Source: Phanerochaete sordida (taxonomy: Eukaryota; Basidiomycota; Agaricomycetes; Polyporales; Phanerochaetaceae). Taken from it: a stretch of DNA of 64,000 nt. Under the pieces are notes generated by a model. The model ran no database searches. It saw nothing but the letters and a program-made list of their open reading frames with translations, and had not been told where the DNA came from. Position numbers and translations under genes: made by a program. Shown in pieces: positions 1-10,728 of the stretch. Within the stretch, counting starts at the first letter, position 1; each line of letters starts with the position of its first letter. The stretch lies in contig BPQB01000004.1 in the NCBI GenBank assembly GCA_019973155.2, forward strand, positions 434,001 through 498,000, in the 5' to 3' direction.

Positions 1-333
1 CTCGGCGGTCACCTTGGTCTATCTCCGCAAGTCCTCGTCCGAGTCCTGCATCGCGTGACATATACCTACGCGCGACTGGCACGCTCCTGCCCGAACGAAG
101 AATGATTCCGGCGTCGGCTGCTTTGGCGCCACGCCGCATTGCGCCGCTCCTTCCGTCTTCTTCACGCCTTCAGGCAAGGTTGCCCCGATAGAAGCCCAGG
201 CGAAGAGGGGCATCGATACCGTCCATTCACTTGGGGGATCTGTGGGATTCTGCTCGGCGCAGTTGTATAAGGCGGCGGTGCATCATCTGTCGCTGTCAGG
301 CCCGGCCCTGGCCGTTTCTCACACCGCGCTATC
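1..333. other. Upstream region of the RdRP gene, no gene supported
   Basis: No reading frame with recognisable protein character is seen here. Short ORFs on both strands look like chance. The stretch presumably holds the promoter and 5' UTR of the RNA-dependent RNA polymerase gene and perhaps the end of a neighbour outside the window. Confidence 0.4.
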
Positions 334-3300
334 ATGGCCCTAGGACGGGGGCCTGCAGCTTACGCAGAGAGCTCACCTTCCGACGAGGACGAGATGGACG
401 AGGACGAGTGGTGCCAGCAGTTTCAGTCGAGCGACGAGGAGGACGAAGCAGGTGCGTCTGCGACGTTGTTGGTCCGTGTTGATCCCGCTCACCAGCCATG
501 CCATCTTCCTAGATCAGGCACCGCAGACGTCGTCGTCCCAAGTATGAGCCGTTCCCTCCCTTCTCGAGACTCCTGAACGCAGTTGACACATGGCTAGGGC
601 AACGGATATCGCGAACCATTTGCAGGATCAAGTGAGCATTGACCCAAGCGTCCACCGGTGCTTTGACTCACGTCCTTGGAATAGACACACCAAATGGCTC
701 CACGCACTTTGTACGTCTTGTTTTACACAACGACGCGAACCGTAAACCAACGTCTGTCAGCAGCAGCGCAGCGACACTAGCTCCAACTCCCGCGCGAACA
801 CGAACTCTTCATCCGCATCCGCGACGCCCTGTGAGTCCTGCGACACATTTACCGCGTCCATGCCGCTCATTAGCTCCGCAGCACGTAGGAGGGGTATGTC
901 GTCACGCGTCACACTAGTGTCATAGCTTACTCGACCCTTCCGCAGTGCAACCTGGTGCCGACAGTGGCCTCGATACCGACGCTGAAGACGAACAAGAGTA
1001 TAACCACGCGAGAAACATGGACGATCTCAACCGCGCTCTTCCAAAGTTGAACATCGGACGCGAGAACAACGCGCCTCCTTCGCCCGGTCCTTCTGCGACG
1101 CGTTCCCCATCGTCGACCCCACCGAGCTTCTCGGCGTCCCAGCCCTCCCCGCAGAAGCGACTTGACAGAGACAACTTCCTGTACGTCGATGTGCCGTAAT
1201 ACACGCTCCATATGCTAATGCCCACTCAGGAGGGTGTATATGTCATCCCTAGGCTCTCCGAACGCGTAAGTATAGGAAAGCTGAATGTTACAGAAGATGT
1301 GAGCCTGACAAGCGGCGCAGCAGCACGGCGACCCCTTCCCCCGCGACATCGGGGTCCAACACCCCGCGCCGAGCAGGACAACCGCTTTCACGCGCGGCGA
1401 CTGAGCCCGCCATTCCCGCGACGCCGGCCGCGGTGCCGCTCCCTCGAAGCACGTCCATGCCTGGTCCGACGTACGTGATCACCTGCAATTCTATACGTCC
1501 ATGCTAACATCGTAGCAGATACACGCCGCCTGCCCCCTCTGTCGCGCCCCGTCCGGAAGACTACATCCAGATTGCGCACGACAGCGGTGTCCAGAAGCTG
1601 CTCGACAAAGAGCATATCCCGTGGGCAGTGCAGTACGAGCTCGCGCGCGGCGTCAGCAACGACCACTGGAAATGGGCCGACGTCACGCAAGAGCGCGTGA
1701 AAGCCTTGGCCGGGCCCGCCAACAGCAACCCTCAATGCATTGAGCGGGCCATGGGCAAGCGCAACTTGGGCTTGAACCCCGACATCTGGTACGCTCTCCC
1801 TTGTCCAAGCCGCGGCACACGTCTGACGGCCCCAGGACCGAACTCGTGCGCGAGCAGAAGGCGCTCCTCGAGGGCGCGGGCCGCGGGCTCGGGCTCATGG
1901 GCGCCTGGGAGCACGAGGCGAACTGGTACGGCGGGCGCATCCAGCAGCTCGCGCGCGTCGAGAAGGACGCGGCGGCCGCGCACGGCTACGCCCTCACGCT
2001 CGGCGCGATGCAGAAGGTCGGCCGCTCACACCGGCTCGCGCGCTTCCTGGGCTCGCGCCGCGTGCTCCAGGTGCGCATCCCCGAGAAGGCGCTCTACGAC
2101 CAGCGCGAGATGGACGCGCTCAAGGCCTTCTTCGCGCACAAGTTCGTGCTGTGTGGCCGTGTTTATTCGAGCTTTGCGGTCAAGGACAAGAAGATCTACC
2201 TTGTCGAGACGGATGAGGACTATGAACGTACATCGGACAAGGCTGAGGGAGATAATCTGCGGATGTCGCTCGAGGACCTGGTCCGGTGGTACAATCCGCT
2301 GGAGCTCAACGACAAGCAGGTACGCTCACCGTAGTGCTAGGGTGGCTCACGTTTAATGGAGAGTTGCAGAACTTGAGCAAGTACGCAGCCCGTTCCGACC
2401 TTGCGTTTTCCACCTCCGTCCCTGTCCTTGAGTTTGAGCCTCAAAACTTCATCTTCATCGAAGATATAGGTGTGTAAAGGAGTTTTCTCATTTGATTTTG
2501 TCGTCTCAATAGCAATACAGAGGCACCTCACACCGGAGGCAAGACACCGCCAGAGAAGATCTTCACCGACGGCTGCGGTTTCATGAACGGCGCCGCTCTC
2601 ATGCAGATCGGTAAGTGGATGGGCTTTGGCTCTCCACCCACTGCCGTGCAGGGCCGTATACTCGGCTCGAAGGGTGTCTGGCTCCTGCACCCGACCGACC
2701 GCGCGCCCGACGCCCCTCCGCGCATCTGGATCCGACCCTCGCAGCGCAAGATCCGCCTCCTTCCGGTATACACGACGGACACGCTCAAGACTCTGCACCG
2801 CGCGCACCGCATCTTCGACCTGGTGATGCCCTCGCGCTCGACGGTGCCCGCGCGCCTCTCGCGCCTCACCATCGTCAACCTCGCGCACAACCGCGTCCCG
2901 ACGCACATCCTGAGCACGCTCATGGAAGACGGGCTCCGCGCGGAGGTCGAGGGCCTCACGCAGTGGCACGGCGCGGGCGCGCTGCCGCTGCTCTGGCACG
3001 CCGTGAACAAGGCGAGCGGGACGAGCTTCCAGCGCCTGCGCCGCACCGCCGCGGGCATCCAGCGCGCGCTCGGCCTGACGCGCAGGCGCAACGAGGAGGA
3101 TGACGAGGACGAGGACGCGGCGCCCATGAGTCAGGAGTGGCCGTTCGAGCAGGACGAGGGGGAGACGTACGTCGAGGAGTCCACGAAGCCCGATGTCGAC
3201 GTCCCGCCGCTTACTATCGGAGAGGGTATTCTCGAGCGCATACAGGCGGGCTTTTCGCCTCTTAAGGACCACTACCTCTACATGGAGCTCAAGGCACTCC

Positions 3301-4957
3301 TCAAGAATGTCATGGAGTCGTACATCAAGGAGTACCATATCATTGTTCCTGAATCTGCGGAAGCGTTCATCGTCCCTGGTAAGCTTTCAAAATTTGCGCC
3401 ATGAACGGCACGAGGGCAAACATTCACCCACTCCTGTAGATCCGTATGGGCTTCTCGAAGAAGGCGAGATCCACTTCAAGTCTTCGCAGGATCTCAGAGA
3501 CGCGTGCGAGCACCTCAACCCGAAATCAATTTCTGGTGATGTTCTAGTGAGCGTCCAGTCTCATCTTAGGATTTCCAGTCTGCTAACAGACCCCCAGATC
3601 TATCGTAACCCCGCACGTATCCCGTCCGATGTGCAGAAAGTGCGCGCGGTCTGTCGTCCGGAGTACGCTGACTACATCGACGTGATGGTCCTGTCGACGA
3701 AAGGCACAAGGTCTCTAGCGAGCCTTCTGGCTGGCGGAGGTACGTGAAACCATCGGCACTGCTCTATTGAACGCAGCTAATTGCCGCAAAAACTCAATCC
3801 ACAGACTACGACGGAGGTAAGACAATTTGTATGTCACATATTCGCTTCTTCTCTGATAAGCGGGGCTAGACGTTGCAACTTGCATCTTCAACTCCAGCAT
3901 CGTCAATCACTTCGTGCAACCCGCGTTCACGGCCGAGCCGACGAACTTCCTGAGGGACTACTTCGAGCCACAGGACAGGATTCCCACAGTCGCCTCCGTT
4001 GTGCAAGAGATGGCCAGTCGCCCAGCAGACGCCGCACTCATCCTTCGTCGGCACTTGCTCATCGGCCTGACGGAGTCCAAGACGGGCAAATACTCGATGT
4101 ACAACGAGAACGCTATGTACAGATACGGGTACGGCCATCCGGATACCATTCGCTTGGGATATATGTACGTTTCTGACTGCCTTTAGCCCTCCCGGCGAAT
4201 TTCACTAACTGCCTTGTCCAGGTTCACGACCGTGCTCGACTCACGCAAATCTGGGCTGGTTGTTAACCCCCTCGTACAGACAGCCGACTCGGGGCGTTTT
4301 GGTTTCGTGAAACCGAAGTGCCTCGGGGGCCCCGGTGGTGCTCCTCGCCAGCCCAACCAGGGCCCTTACGTCCTCGACGAACTCCTGGACGTCGGCCGTG
4401 CCATTCAAGAAGATCTACTTACAAAGTACCAAGCTCTCAGCCAGACCAACGGTCTCAGCGAGAGCACCCGCGACCCGGACCTCATGCGCCCCTGGCGCGA
4501 GCTTCACGCATCGCGGAACAGCCTTCCCGAGGCGCTCTCCAACGAGGTTCGCGCGCTCGAGGCGGCCATGCGTGAGGTCGACAGAGCATGGGGATCGATG
4601 TGGGGAAAGTCCCACCGCGAGAAGCAGCAGGCCGATACGCCCGAGAAGAAGAAGGCGTTGAAGAAGAGGGACAAAGCCAGGGTCGAGGAGCTCGCGCGGC
4701 GCTACGCCGAGACGCCCGCGGGCTGCGGGAGCCTCGCGCTGCTCGGCGGCCTCGACTCGCTCAAGGCTTCGTGCCTATATGCGATGAAGCCCAAGGTCGC
4801 GTTCCATTTCGCCTTCCAGGCCCTCTGCAAGATCAAGGCCGATGCGCTTGGCTCCAAGGCATTCACAAGAGAGTTCGCGGACGCAATGTCGATTTCCGCG
4901 GCCGAGGTCCGTGTGCGGTCGCAATTCAATGCCGCTCGCGACACCGAAACGGAGTAG
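334..4957 (+). CDS. RNA-dependent RNA polymerase (cellular, QDE-1/RDR type)
   Basis: Eukaryotic RdRP, which copies single-stranded RNA into dsRNA to feed RNA silencing. About 16 exons can be followed. The N-terminal third (334 to about 1780) is acidic, Ser/Pro-rich and weakly defined. Family blocks follow: NPLELNDKQ near 2300, PVLEFEPQNFIFIEDI near 2430, then DGCGFMN at 2570-2590, a typical RdRP motif. After it come RIWIRPSQRKI and the YGLLEEGEI block near 3445. RNPARIPSDVQKVRAV is near 3605, then the catalytic loop LAGGDYDGD. Its three Asp residues bind the metal ions. The loop is completed only if a 12-nt exon at 3805-3816 is spliced in. The C-terminal part (3870-4957) is helical and basic, with VEELARRYAE and SLKASCLYAM. 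The start at 334 was chosen because its frame runs to a GTGCGT donor at 452. That start and the first exons are the least certain part; the identity is very secure. Confidence 0.93.
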
Positions 4958-5352
4958 AAGAAACTCCTGTGGTAGCTCTCGAATCTGCAATATCTACGTG
5001 CACATCTGTTGGATTTCGTTCTGCTTGTTTTACTTGTACAATAGCATACTGGCACAGTGTGTCAGCAACCATATATCAACCGTTAGCCCGCCCTCATTCC
5101 GGTGTGCAATGGTCGGCTAGGTTTGCGACTTTCATAAGAGGCTCGACACGATTTTGTCGGATTGGATGTTGTATGTGATGTGTGCTTGTATACAGTGTCC
5201 GTCAAGGATACGATAATAAGGGAGAGGATCGGTCATCGGCATGCTGATAAGTCCCCTTGAGAGAAGACATGAACAAAAAACGGTTCGTGTCTTCTCTCAA
5301 GGCGACTTTGCTACCGACGTAGTCCTTGGACCTTCAATCTAAGCCTTGGGAA
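4958..5352. other. Intergenic region with a long near-perfect hairpin
   Basis: This spacer follows the RdRP gene and contains no credible ORF. It holds a 26-bp inverted repeat, described separately at 5249-5308. The rest is AT-richer, consistent with 3' UTRs of convergent genes. Confidence 0.5.
5249..5308. repeat. Inverted repeat: 26 bp arms, 8 nt loop
   Basis: The left arm is 5249-5274 (begins AAGTCCCCTTGAGAG) and the right arm 5283-5308 (begins GTTCGTGTCTTCTCTC). 24 of 26 positions pair, and one of the two mismatches is a G-T that would wobble in RNA. The loop is A-rich (5275-5282). The stem is much longer than expected by chance. It lies between the 3' ends of the RdRP gene (+) and the small gene at 5353 (-). 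It could be a transcript hairpin, a small-RNA precursor or a tiny palindromic repeat; which of these cannot be told from one copy. Confidence 0.8.
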
Positions 5353-5685
5353 TTAGGGCGGCGGATGCTCAGACAAGCAACCTTGTGCAGCGGGTAAACA
5401 CCAATTCGTTACCGTGCGATCCTGGTATTGCTCGAGGAGTGCATCTTCCGTGGAGAAAGCTACAAGCTGTCATGGGTCAGCGATTTCTTGTATCGTACTG
5501 ACTATGAGTAGCTGTTTTGGCTGAAAGCGCCAGCAATACTCATGGCAAGACTGCACGGTCATCGCTGTCTTCGGGTCGGCTGCGGAGAGACGGCGCTCGC
5601 ATGACTTTGGTATGCACAGCAGACAGTTCATCGTCGCAGGGCTGGCGTAGACACCATTCATGCCCATCCCCGAATTCAAAACCAT
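5353..5685 (-). CDS. Hypothetical small protein (weak gene model)
   Basis: Not recognised. On the minus strand an ATG at 5685 opens MVLNSGMGMNG and continues through a Cys-containing stretch (CLLCIPKSCERR). It reaches a plausible intron (GTCAGT donor near 5508, CAG acceptor near 5473). The second exon reads LVAFSTEDALLEQYQ and ends at the TAA at 5353-5355. The second exon looks protein-like. The frame stays open upstream to 5922 but has no ATG there, so a further 5' exon is possible. No domain is apparent and it may not be a real gene. Confidence 0.3.
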
Positions 5686-5922
5686 GGCGCAGAAGGGCAG
5701 TCGAGAGAGGCCGTCGTTGTCGTCGTCGCCGCCGCCGTTGTTGCCGCCGGTATCTGTCAGTCTCGTGCGAATGATCAACACCCCATTCGCGGCGACGGGG
5801 AAGCGGAGCAAGGGATCGGACGTCGGCTCGGGATGTTCATGGTGAGGGAGGGGACGGAAGGCGGAGGACGGTGGAGGGCAGTGGCGGTTGAGGGAAAGGT
5901 GCTGAAGTCGAACCGCAAGCAA

Positions 5923-6302
5923 CGGGTCCTACTTATACCTCCCCAGAAGCGAGGCTGACGCGCCGATCACGTTACCGGCGTGTTGAACGACGCGTCGGGC
6001 AGCGGATCGCGCTGACGGATGGGGAGGCTGACTTTGGGGTGACTTCCTTGGGATCGGCCGGATAATATGTAGTTTCTTATTTACTTTCCGCCGGAGACAT
6101 AGTCTGGGGCTCACTGTCAGCCGCGTCGCCGGCGTCGGCGTGCACCGAAGAGCTCGCGAAGCACGCCGGCCGTTGCCCCAAACCAGACGCATAGCCTATT
6201 CCAGACGGTGAGAGTATCCAGCAGTAAATGGATTGGCCACGCTGTCGCATTAACGTACATAAATTACACCAAATACCGCTTCCACCAGAGTCGCTCCGGT
6301 CC
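5923..6302. other. Spacer between the orphan ORF and SRP19
   Basis: No ORF with protein character is seen. A TATA-like stretch read on the minus strand (GGTATAAGTAGG, near 5930-5942) could serve a transcript running into the 5353-5922 region. Nothing else is evident. Confidence 0.3.
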
Positions 6303-7355
6303 TCATTGACGAACACGCACAACCTTCCTCTTTCCTTTCCCGCCGCCCCCAATCGCGTTCGCCATGGGGTCTGGGGCGCTCATGCCGGCCTTGACGGTCT
6401 CAATGAGTACTCCAGATACGAGAGCTGGGGAATATGGCGACACGCGGTTCGCCAGCGGGGGATGCGGCGCTGGAGGGACGGGTAGTTGGCTTCCCGGCCG
6501 GCGAGGTGTCGCGGCCGCGGGAGAGAGCGTGGTGCCTGCAGTCGTACCCTTGCCAGCGGTCTTGCTTGCGGGCTGTTTGCCTTTCGAAGGTGTTGGAGCG
6601 GGCGCAGGCTCCGCGGGCACCTCTACGGCCGAGCTGTACGGGGGCTTGGGGGCGTTGTCCGGCTTCTGCATCTGTATCTGCATGGAGATCAACTCTAGGA
6701 GCTGTTTCTCTGTGGGGACGAGGGCACCGAGGTGAGGGGGGAAGGAGGGAAGAGCAGCGCCTTCAGTGATAGTGCCGTGCGAGCAAGCCGATGGGGAACG
6801 CACTCGTCTTAATACTCGCGTTCATCAGCCGTCCGTCCTTCTTCCACTGCACGCGCACACGACCAGGGTTCTCCCAGTCGCGCGGGTGCGACTTCTGGCC
6901 CTCGTGCAGCACGCCAAGCCCAAGACGGCTTGCGGCCTCAGCGATGTCCCTGCTGAGCGGCCACCACACCGCCTTCTGGCGCGCGATGCGCCGCTCGCCG
7001 GTGCCGTACGGCCGCTTCGCGTCGATATAGATGGGGTAGATGCACGTCCACCTGGCGGGCGGCGCCTTCAGCGTCAGGCGTCGCACTGTAGAGGCACGAG
7101 CACGCACTTCAGATAGGCTCCGTCCTTCGGCACGCCCTGGGCAGGCGACGGCGGCGCAAAGCCACCCGCTGCCTCGCGCTGCGCAAAGTGTGTATACGAC
7201 GGTGTCGCGGGGCCGGCCTCGGAGTCTGCATCTTCGTCGTCTGACAGGGCCTCGAGGATCGCCCCGCGTGTGCCGGTGTTGGGCAGCGTGCGGGCGGGGA
7301 GCGGGAGGTCGGTGTCGTCGTCAAAGTCCTCGACAACTACGGCGCGGCGAGACAT
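6303..7355 (-). CDS. SEC65: Signal recognition particle 19 kDa subunit (SRP19/Sec65)
   Basis: Subunit of the signal recognition particle. It binds SRP RNA and lets SRP54 assemble, so it acts in co-translational targeting to the ER. Three exons are read. The first starts at the ATG at 7355 (MSRRAVVVEDFDDD) and is acidic. After an intron with a GTGCGT donor near 7104, the second carries the SRP19 signature WTCIYPIYIDAKRPYG. GERRIARQKAV and WENPGRVRVQWKKDG follow. The third exon starts near 6766 after a 47-nt intron. It holds a KQLLELISMQIQ helix and a Pro/Ala-rich linker. It ends in a Gly/Lys tail, GGGGKGKRKVV, which resembles the basic RNA-contacting C-terminus known in this family. The fungal N- and C-terminal extensions make it longer than the human protein. 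Identity is secure; the exon borders are inferred. Confidence 0.93.
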
Positions 7356-7927
7356 GGTGCGTGTGCCTGGGTTTGGCGGTGGAGGTCTGGTATGTCGAGT
7401 CGTGGGAGGACGTGAGTCCCGCCATGTCGGTTCGCAAAGCGCGGTTCGGTTCGGCTGATGCGCCGGCCTCCTCCGCAAAGCGCGGTCCGTTCTTGCGAGC
7501 TCTTGACCTTACCCCGCAACCACGTCCTTGTATCTAATTTTGTCCCTCAGAGGCTTTCTTCAGGCTACTTGGCCATACTCGAATGTGCTCATAGCGCCGT
7601 CTATTCTCTCTCATCTCTTTCGAGCATGCACAGGATGCAGCTCTCTACGCTTGTAATGTGAGTCGCATACGGTCAGACTTCATACACCACTCTGAAATGG
7701 AAGGATAGCTTACTTTACCAACTAGTTGTATGCGTCGCATATGCATATGCACAGGCTGAGGGCTCCCCAAGTAATAGTACTCAGCTCGTGTGTGTACCTT
7801 TTGGAACCTGCGAGCCCTGTCCGGAAAGTGCTGTACGTGCTTGCGGTTCGCCTCCAAGCCATCAACCTAACCTCCGTTCAACCAGCTACACCAGCCATTC
7901 TGCCAACCATTCGGCAACCGCAGACTC
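7356..7927. other. Divergent spacer between SRP19 and the small membrane-protein gene
   Basis: No ORF here can be supported. It presumably holds the promoters of the minus-strand SRP19 gene and the plus-strand gene at 7928. Confidence 0.35.
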
Positions 7928-8284
7928 ATGCACTGCTTCCCCGCATCGTCGTCCCCCAACTCGCACGCTCACCCGCCACAACCTCACTCCCGCCCATCCT
8001 ACTCGCAACACGAAGACTCAGACACGCACCGTGGCGGCGAGATCCCCGCGTGGGAGTCCTGCGGGCGTATCGTGACGAAGGAGCGCGGCGATTTCTACGA
8101 GTTCGTCGCCTGCAACCTCGGCATTGCGTTAGTGGCGATCGGCGTGGTGGTCGTACGCTCGAAGAAGCTACAGGCCATGCAGGCGAGGCAGTTGGCGGCG
8201 AGGATTGGCCTCGTAAGACCGACACCGGGAGGCTGGGCTGAAGGCTAACAAAACGCAATGGTTAGTCAGTTGGTCTCCGCTTGA
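7928..8284 (+). CDS. Small single-pass membrane protein, unknown function
   Basis: Not assigned to a family. The ATG at 7928 opens a polar His/Ser/Pro-rich N-terminus. A conserved-looking segment CGRIVTKERGDFYEF follows, then one hydrophobic helix (ACNLGIALVAIGVVVV, about residues 62-80) and a basic amphipathic stretch ending AARIGL. Read straight through, the ORF stops at 8248. However, a good intron (GTAAGA donor at 8216, CTAAC branch site, CAG acceptor near 8269) would give a last exon coding LVSA and a stop at 8284. The topology would suit a small mitochondrial or ER membrane protein, but that is inference. It runs towards the 3' end of the membrane-protein gene on the other strand. Confidence 0.5.
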
Positions 8285-8562
8285 CCGAATCCCTGCTTAT
8301 TTGCATGGTGGCAGAATGTCGGCTGTATAGTTCAACGCTCAATAGATATGGATTCTGTCATGAAAGGCAAGAACATCCATCGGTGCCGAACGATTTGCTT
8401 CATTCAATGTCAAACGAGTTTACAACTGTGGCACGCTCGTGTCGAAACTATCGTTCTACTACTGACAGTGACAGCGTGTCCCATATAAATTACAGGCTAT
8501 GCTACAAGATGCTAGGGACATCTACAACAAACAGTCAGACAGTGCATGTAGTGATAGTTCCT

Positions 8563-9735
8563 CTATTGCTGGACTGGTGGTATAATACCAGGGCCTGTGG
8601 CCCTCAACATATCCTTCACCCTGATCCGCACCTGTTCCTTCAGCTGCTCATCCCCGTTCTTGGCGCCAGAATCGCGGCGCGCCGCCCTCCAGACACCCTC
8701 ATCCTCGGTGACCCACTGCCCGACGGTCTTCTGCTCGCCCCACCAGCTTGTCGCAGCGGCGCGCAGCCGCTCGTCGCGCATGACCGCGGGCTGGAGGTAC
8801 TTGAGGAGCGTGACGCGGCGCGCGAGCATGTCGACGGACGCGCGCATTTGCAGGACGAGCGGTGTGAGCGGGGGCGGCACCGCGGACGCGGGCAGGAGGT
8901 ACAGCAGCACGGGCAGCACGAGGAAGAGGACGTGCCGCGCGACGTACAGCACGTCGTGCCACTGTGGCTGCTGTGAGAGATCGGTCGTGCAGCACGACAA
9001 AAGCAAGGCGCACCATCACCACGGGCGCGTCGTCCCGCTGTATGCTGATCTGCACGGTCGCGACGGTCCATGCCTCAGCGACGGCAGCTGCGCCGAGGAC
9101 AAGGAGGCCGAGCGTACGCAAGCGGCTCCGGCCGCTGTTTTCCACCGTGAGCAGCCCGAGCACAGTCGCCTCCCGAATGTACTGCAGCAGCGGGCCCGGG
9201 ATCGCGAACAGCGAGTAGTGGTCTATCGTTTTGCAGTGGACGCAGTCCTGAATGACCTTCTGGCCGTACCTAGGTACAGAAGTGTAAGTGGACGGTGGCG
9301 CGCATACACACGACCACTGCGCCGGCGTGCGGCAGCAGCCCAAATGTAGCATACGCACCTGACATATGCTGTTCTGATCTCTGCGTTGCCCAGCTTCGCC
9401 AGCAGCTCTTCCAGCGGCCGCGGAAGCCCATCCCCCACCGTCAAGCCTGCCCGCTCGAGCAGAATGCTGCGTATGCGCTCGGTGGGCGTCGTCAGCGGCA
9501 ACTTCAGCGCCGAGAACAGGTTTGGTGGCCAATGTACGATGAGGCAGTAGAGTATGTAGAACGTGTGCAGGTGCAGCAGCACGGTGAGCAGGCGTTCATA
9601 CGGCGGATGGACATTGGTGTTGGGCGTGCGTGAGCGCGTCGCGCGGCGCCGCCGGCGAAGCAGGACCCACGACGGTGGGATCGTGAGCAAGGAAGTGAAC
9701 AAGAAGAGGTCGATGGAGGGAGTTATGAGTGCCAT
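8563..9735 (-). CDS. Multi-pass membrane protein, conserved-looking, function unknown
   Basis: Three exons are read. The ATG at 9735 opens MALITPSIDLFLFTSLL, a hydrophobic helix. A basic loop and a second helix (LLHLHTFYILYCLIV) follow. Exon 1 ends near 9360. Exon 2 starts with YGQKVIQDCVHCKTIDHY, where a C-x2-C pair is visible. It holds two more hydrophobic helices (LLQYIREATVLGLLT and LGLLVLGAAAVAEA). Exon 3 (to the stop at 8563) has another helix (VLFLVLPVLLYLLPAS) followed by a polar C-terminal half. I see no transporter or enzyme signature. The C-x2-C region and the four to five helices suggest a fungal-specific endomembrane protein; no function can be claimed. Confidence 0.75.
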
Positions 9736-9828
9736 CGTACGGGCATGTGAGCGTGGATGAGGAAGAGAGGCGTGGCGGGCGCGTCAGAGGAGCGCTGCGC
9801 CACGCGCCCCGCCAAAAAAGAAAACGAC

Positions 9829-9893
9829 TGGTCCTAGCCGGGATCGAACGTACGGCTTAAGTTAGAAACGATAACCGCTACACCACTCGATAA
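9829..9893 (-). tRNA. tRNA-like sequence, probably a degenerate tRNA
   Basis: Read on the minus strand there is a good Pol III A box (TGGTGTAGCGG, + coordinates 9875-9885). A B box GTTCGATCCC lies at 9840-9849, then GGCTAGGACCA and a run of T residues (9811-9824 region) that would terminate Pol III. The D-arm and T-loop are convincing. The A-to-B spacing is several nucleotides too short for a normal anticodon arm plus variable loop. The 5' acceptor strand does not pair with the 3' strand TAGGACC. No anticodon can be assigned. A tRNA pseudogene or tRNA-derived Pol III unit is the best reading. Confidence 0.45.
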
Positions 9894-10728
9894 TCCCGCC
9901 CTTCGATCTTCCAGCATTAATATTCCCGCAGTCCGTACAGCACCTGGCACTCCGAGGAATTTGGTACTAGGATTTTGCACCAAGCCGTTTGCTGAACCCG
10001 AAATCCACGTGGCGTGTCTGAGGGTTCCAAGCTGCTGCTGGATGCTGGCCCGAGGATGTTCGCCACCTACCTCGGTCTCTTGCCATATGCGTGCATTGTC
10101 GGTAGATCGGGAACAACCGATCCCATTCCTCCTCTTGACTTTCGTCTTCCAACGTTCAACCTCCCCTCGTCGTTCTCCTCACCGCTGAAGCCAACCATGC
10201 TCATCCTCGCCTCGACTGCAAGCGTCTTCCACGGCCTCGGGCACCCGCCTGGCTAAACCTATGCACTCTGGCGCCTTCTATACATGCCATCTTGATGGGC
10301 ACAATTGGGCAACCTTCTTGCAGGGCATCTTGTCCCGCGGGTTCATCGCCTCACCTAGGCCTGCACGACCGGAACGGAATCTCCTTGAGGGTCAGGGGCT
10401 TGACTTGCCGCGTGTAAGGTGAATACAGACCGCTTTGCTTCCGGGTGATGCTTACCCACGGACATGGCGGTGTAGGCAGACCGTGCGGAAGACTTCTGAA
10501 TGCAAGTTTGAGCTCGCAGGAGCTCGCAGGCCGCCTTCAACCTCCTTGTGGCGCCCCCTTCACTCTGAAACGACCTCTGCCCTGTAACGATATCTCCGAG
10601 ACACAGGTCAAATTGCAGGCTAGGCGATCGCAGATTGCCTCGCTTGTGCCTCGTCGTTCCCACTCCAGCTGGCCCGCAGTGACGCACTCCCCCGACTCTG
10701 CGACATATCCTCCGTAGTGCCCTCGGCT
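9894..10728. other. Long upstream region of the Mid2-like gene
   Basis: No supported gene. There is a perfect tandem decamer (AGCTCGCAGG twice, 10511-10530). The stretch is probably promoter and 5' UTR for the gene starting at 10729, and could hide a short upstream exon that supplies a signal peptide. Confidence 0.35.
10511..10530. repeat. Perfect tandem decamer (AGCTCGCAGG x2)
   Basis: Two adjacent identical 10-mers in the upstream region of the Mid2-like gene. Seen directly; no function is implied. Confidence 0.6.

Noticed and set aside
1628..2356. 242-codon plus-strand ORF
   Set aside because: Its second half is an Arg/Ser-rich shifted frame of the RdRP exon beginning near 1848. Only its first part (to about 1790) is coding.
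2337..3338. 333-codon minus-strand ORF
   Set aside because: Antisense to the RdRP core, whose motifs are unmistakable on the plus strand. High GC at third positions creates long antisense frames.
334..4957. RdRP as a viral polymerase (integrated RNA virus)
   Set aside because: The DYDGD motif, DGCGFMN block, intron content and length are those of cellular RNAi-type polymerases, not of viral GDD enzymes.
8281..8976. 231-codon plus-strand ORF
   Set aside because: It begins at a non-ATG codon and runs antisense to the last exon of the membrane-protein gene; the composition is that of a shadow.
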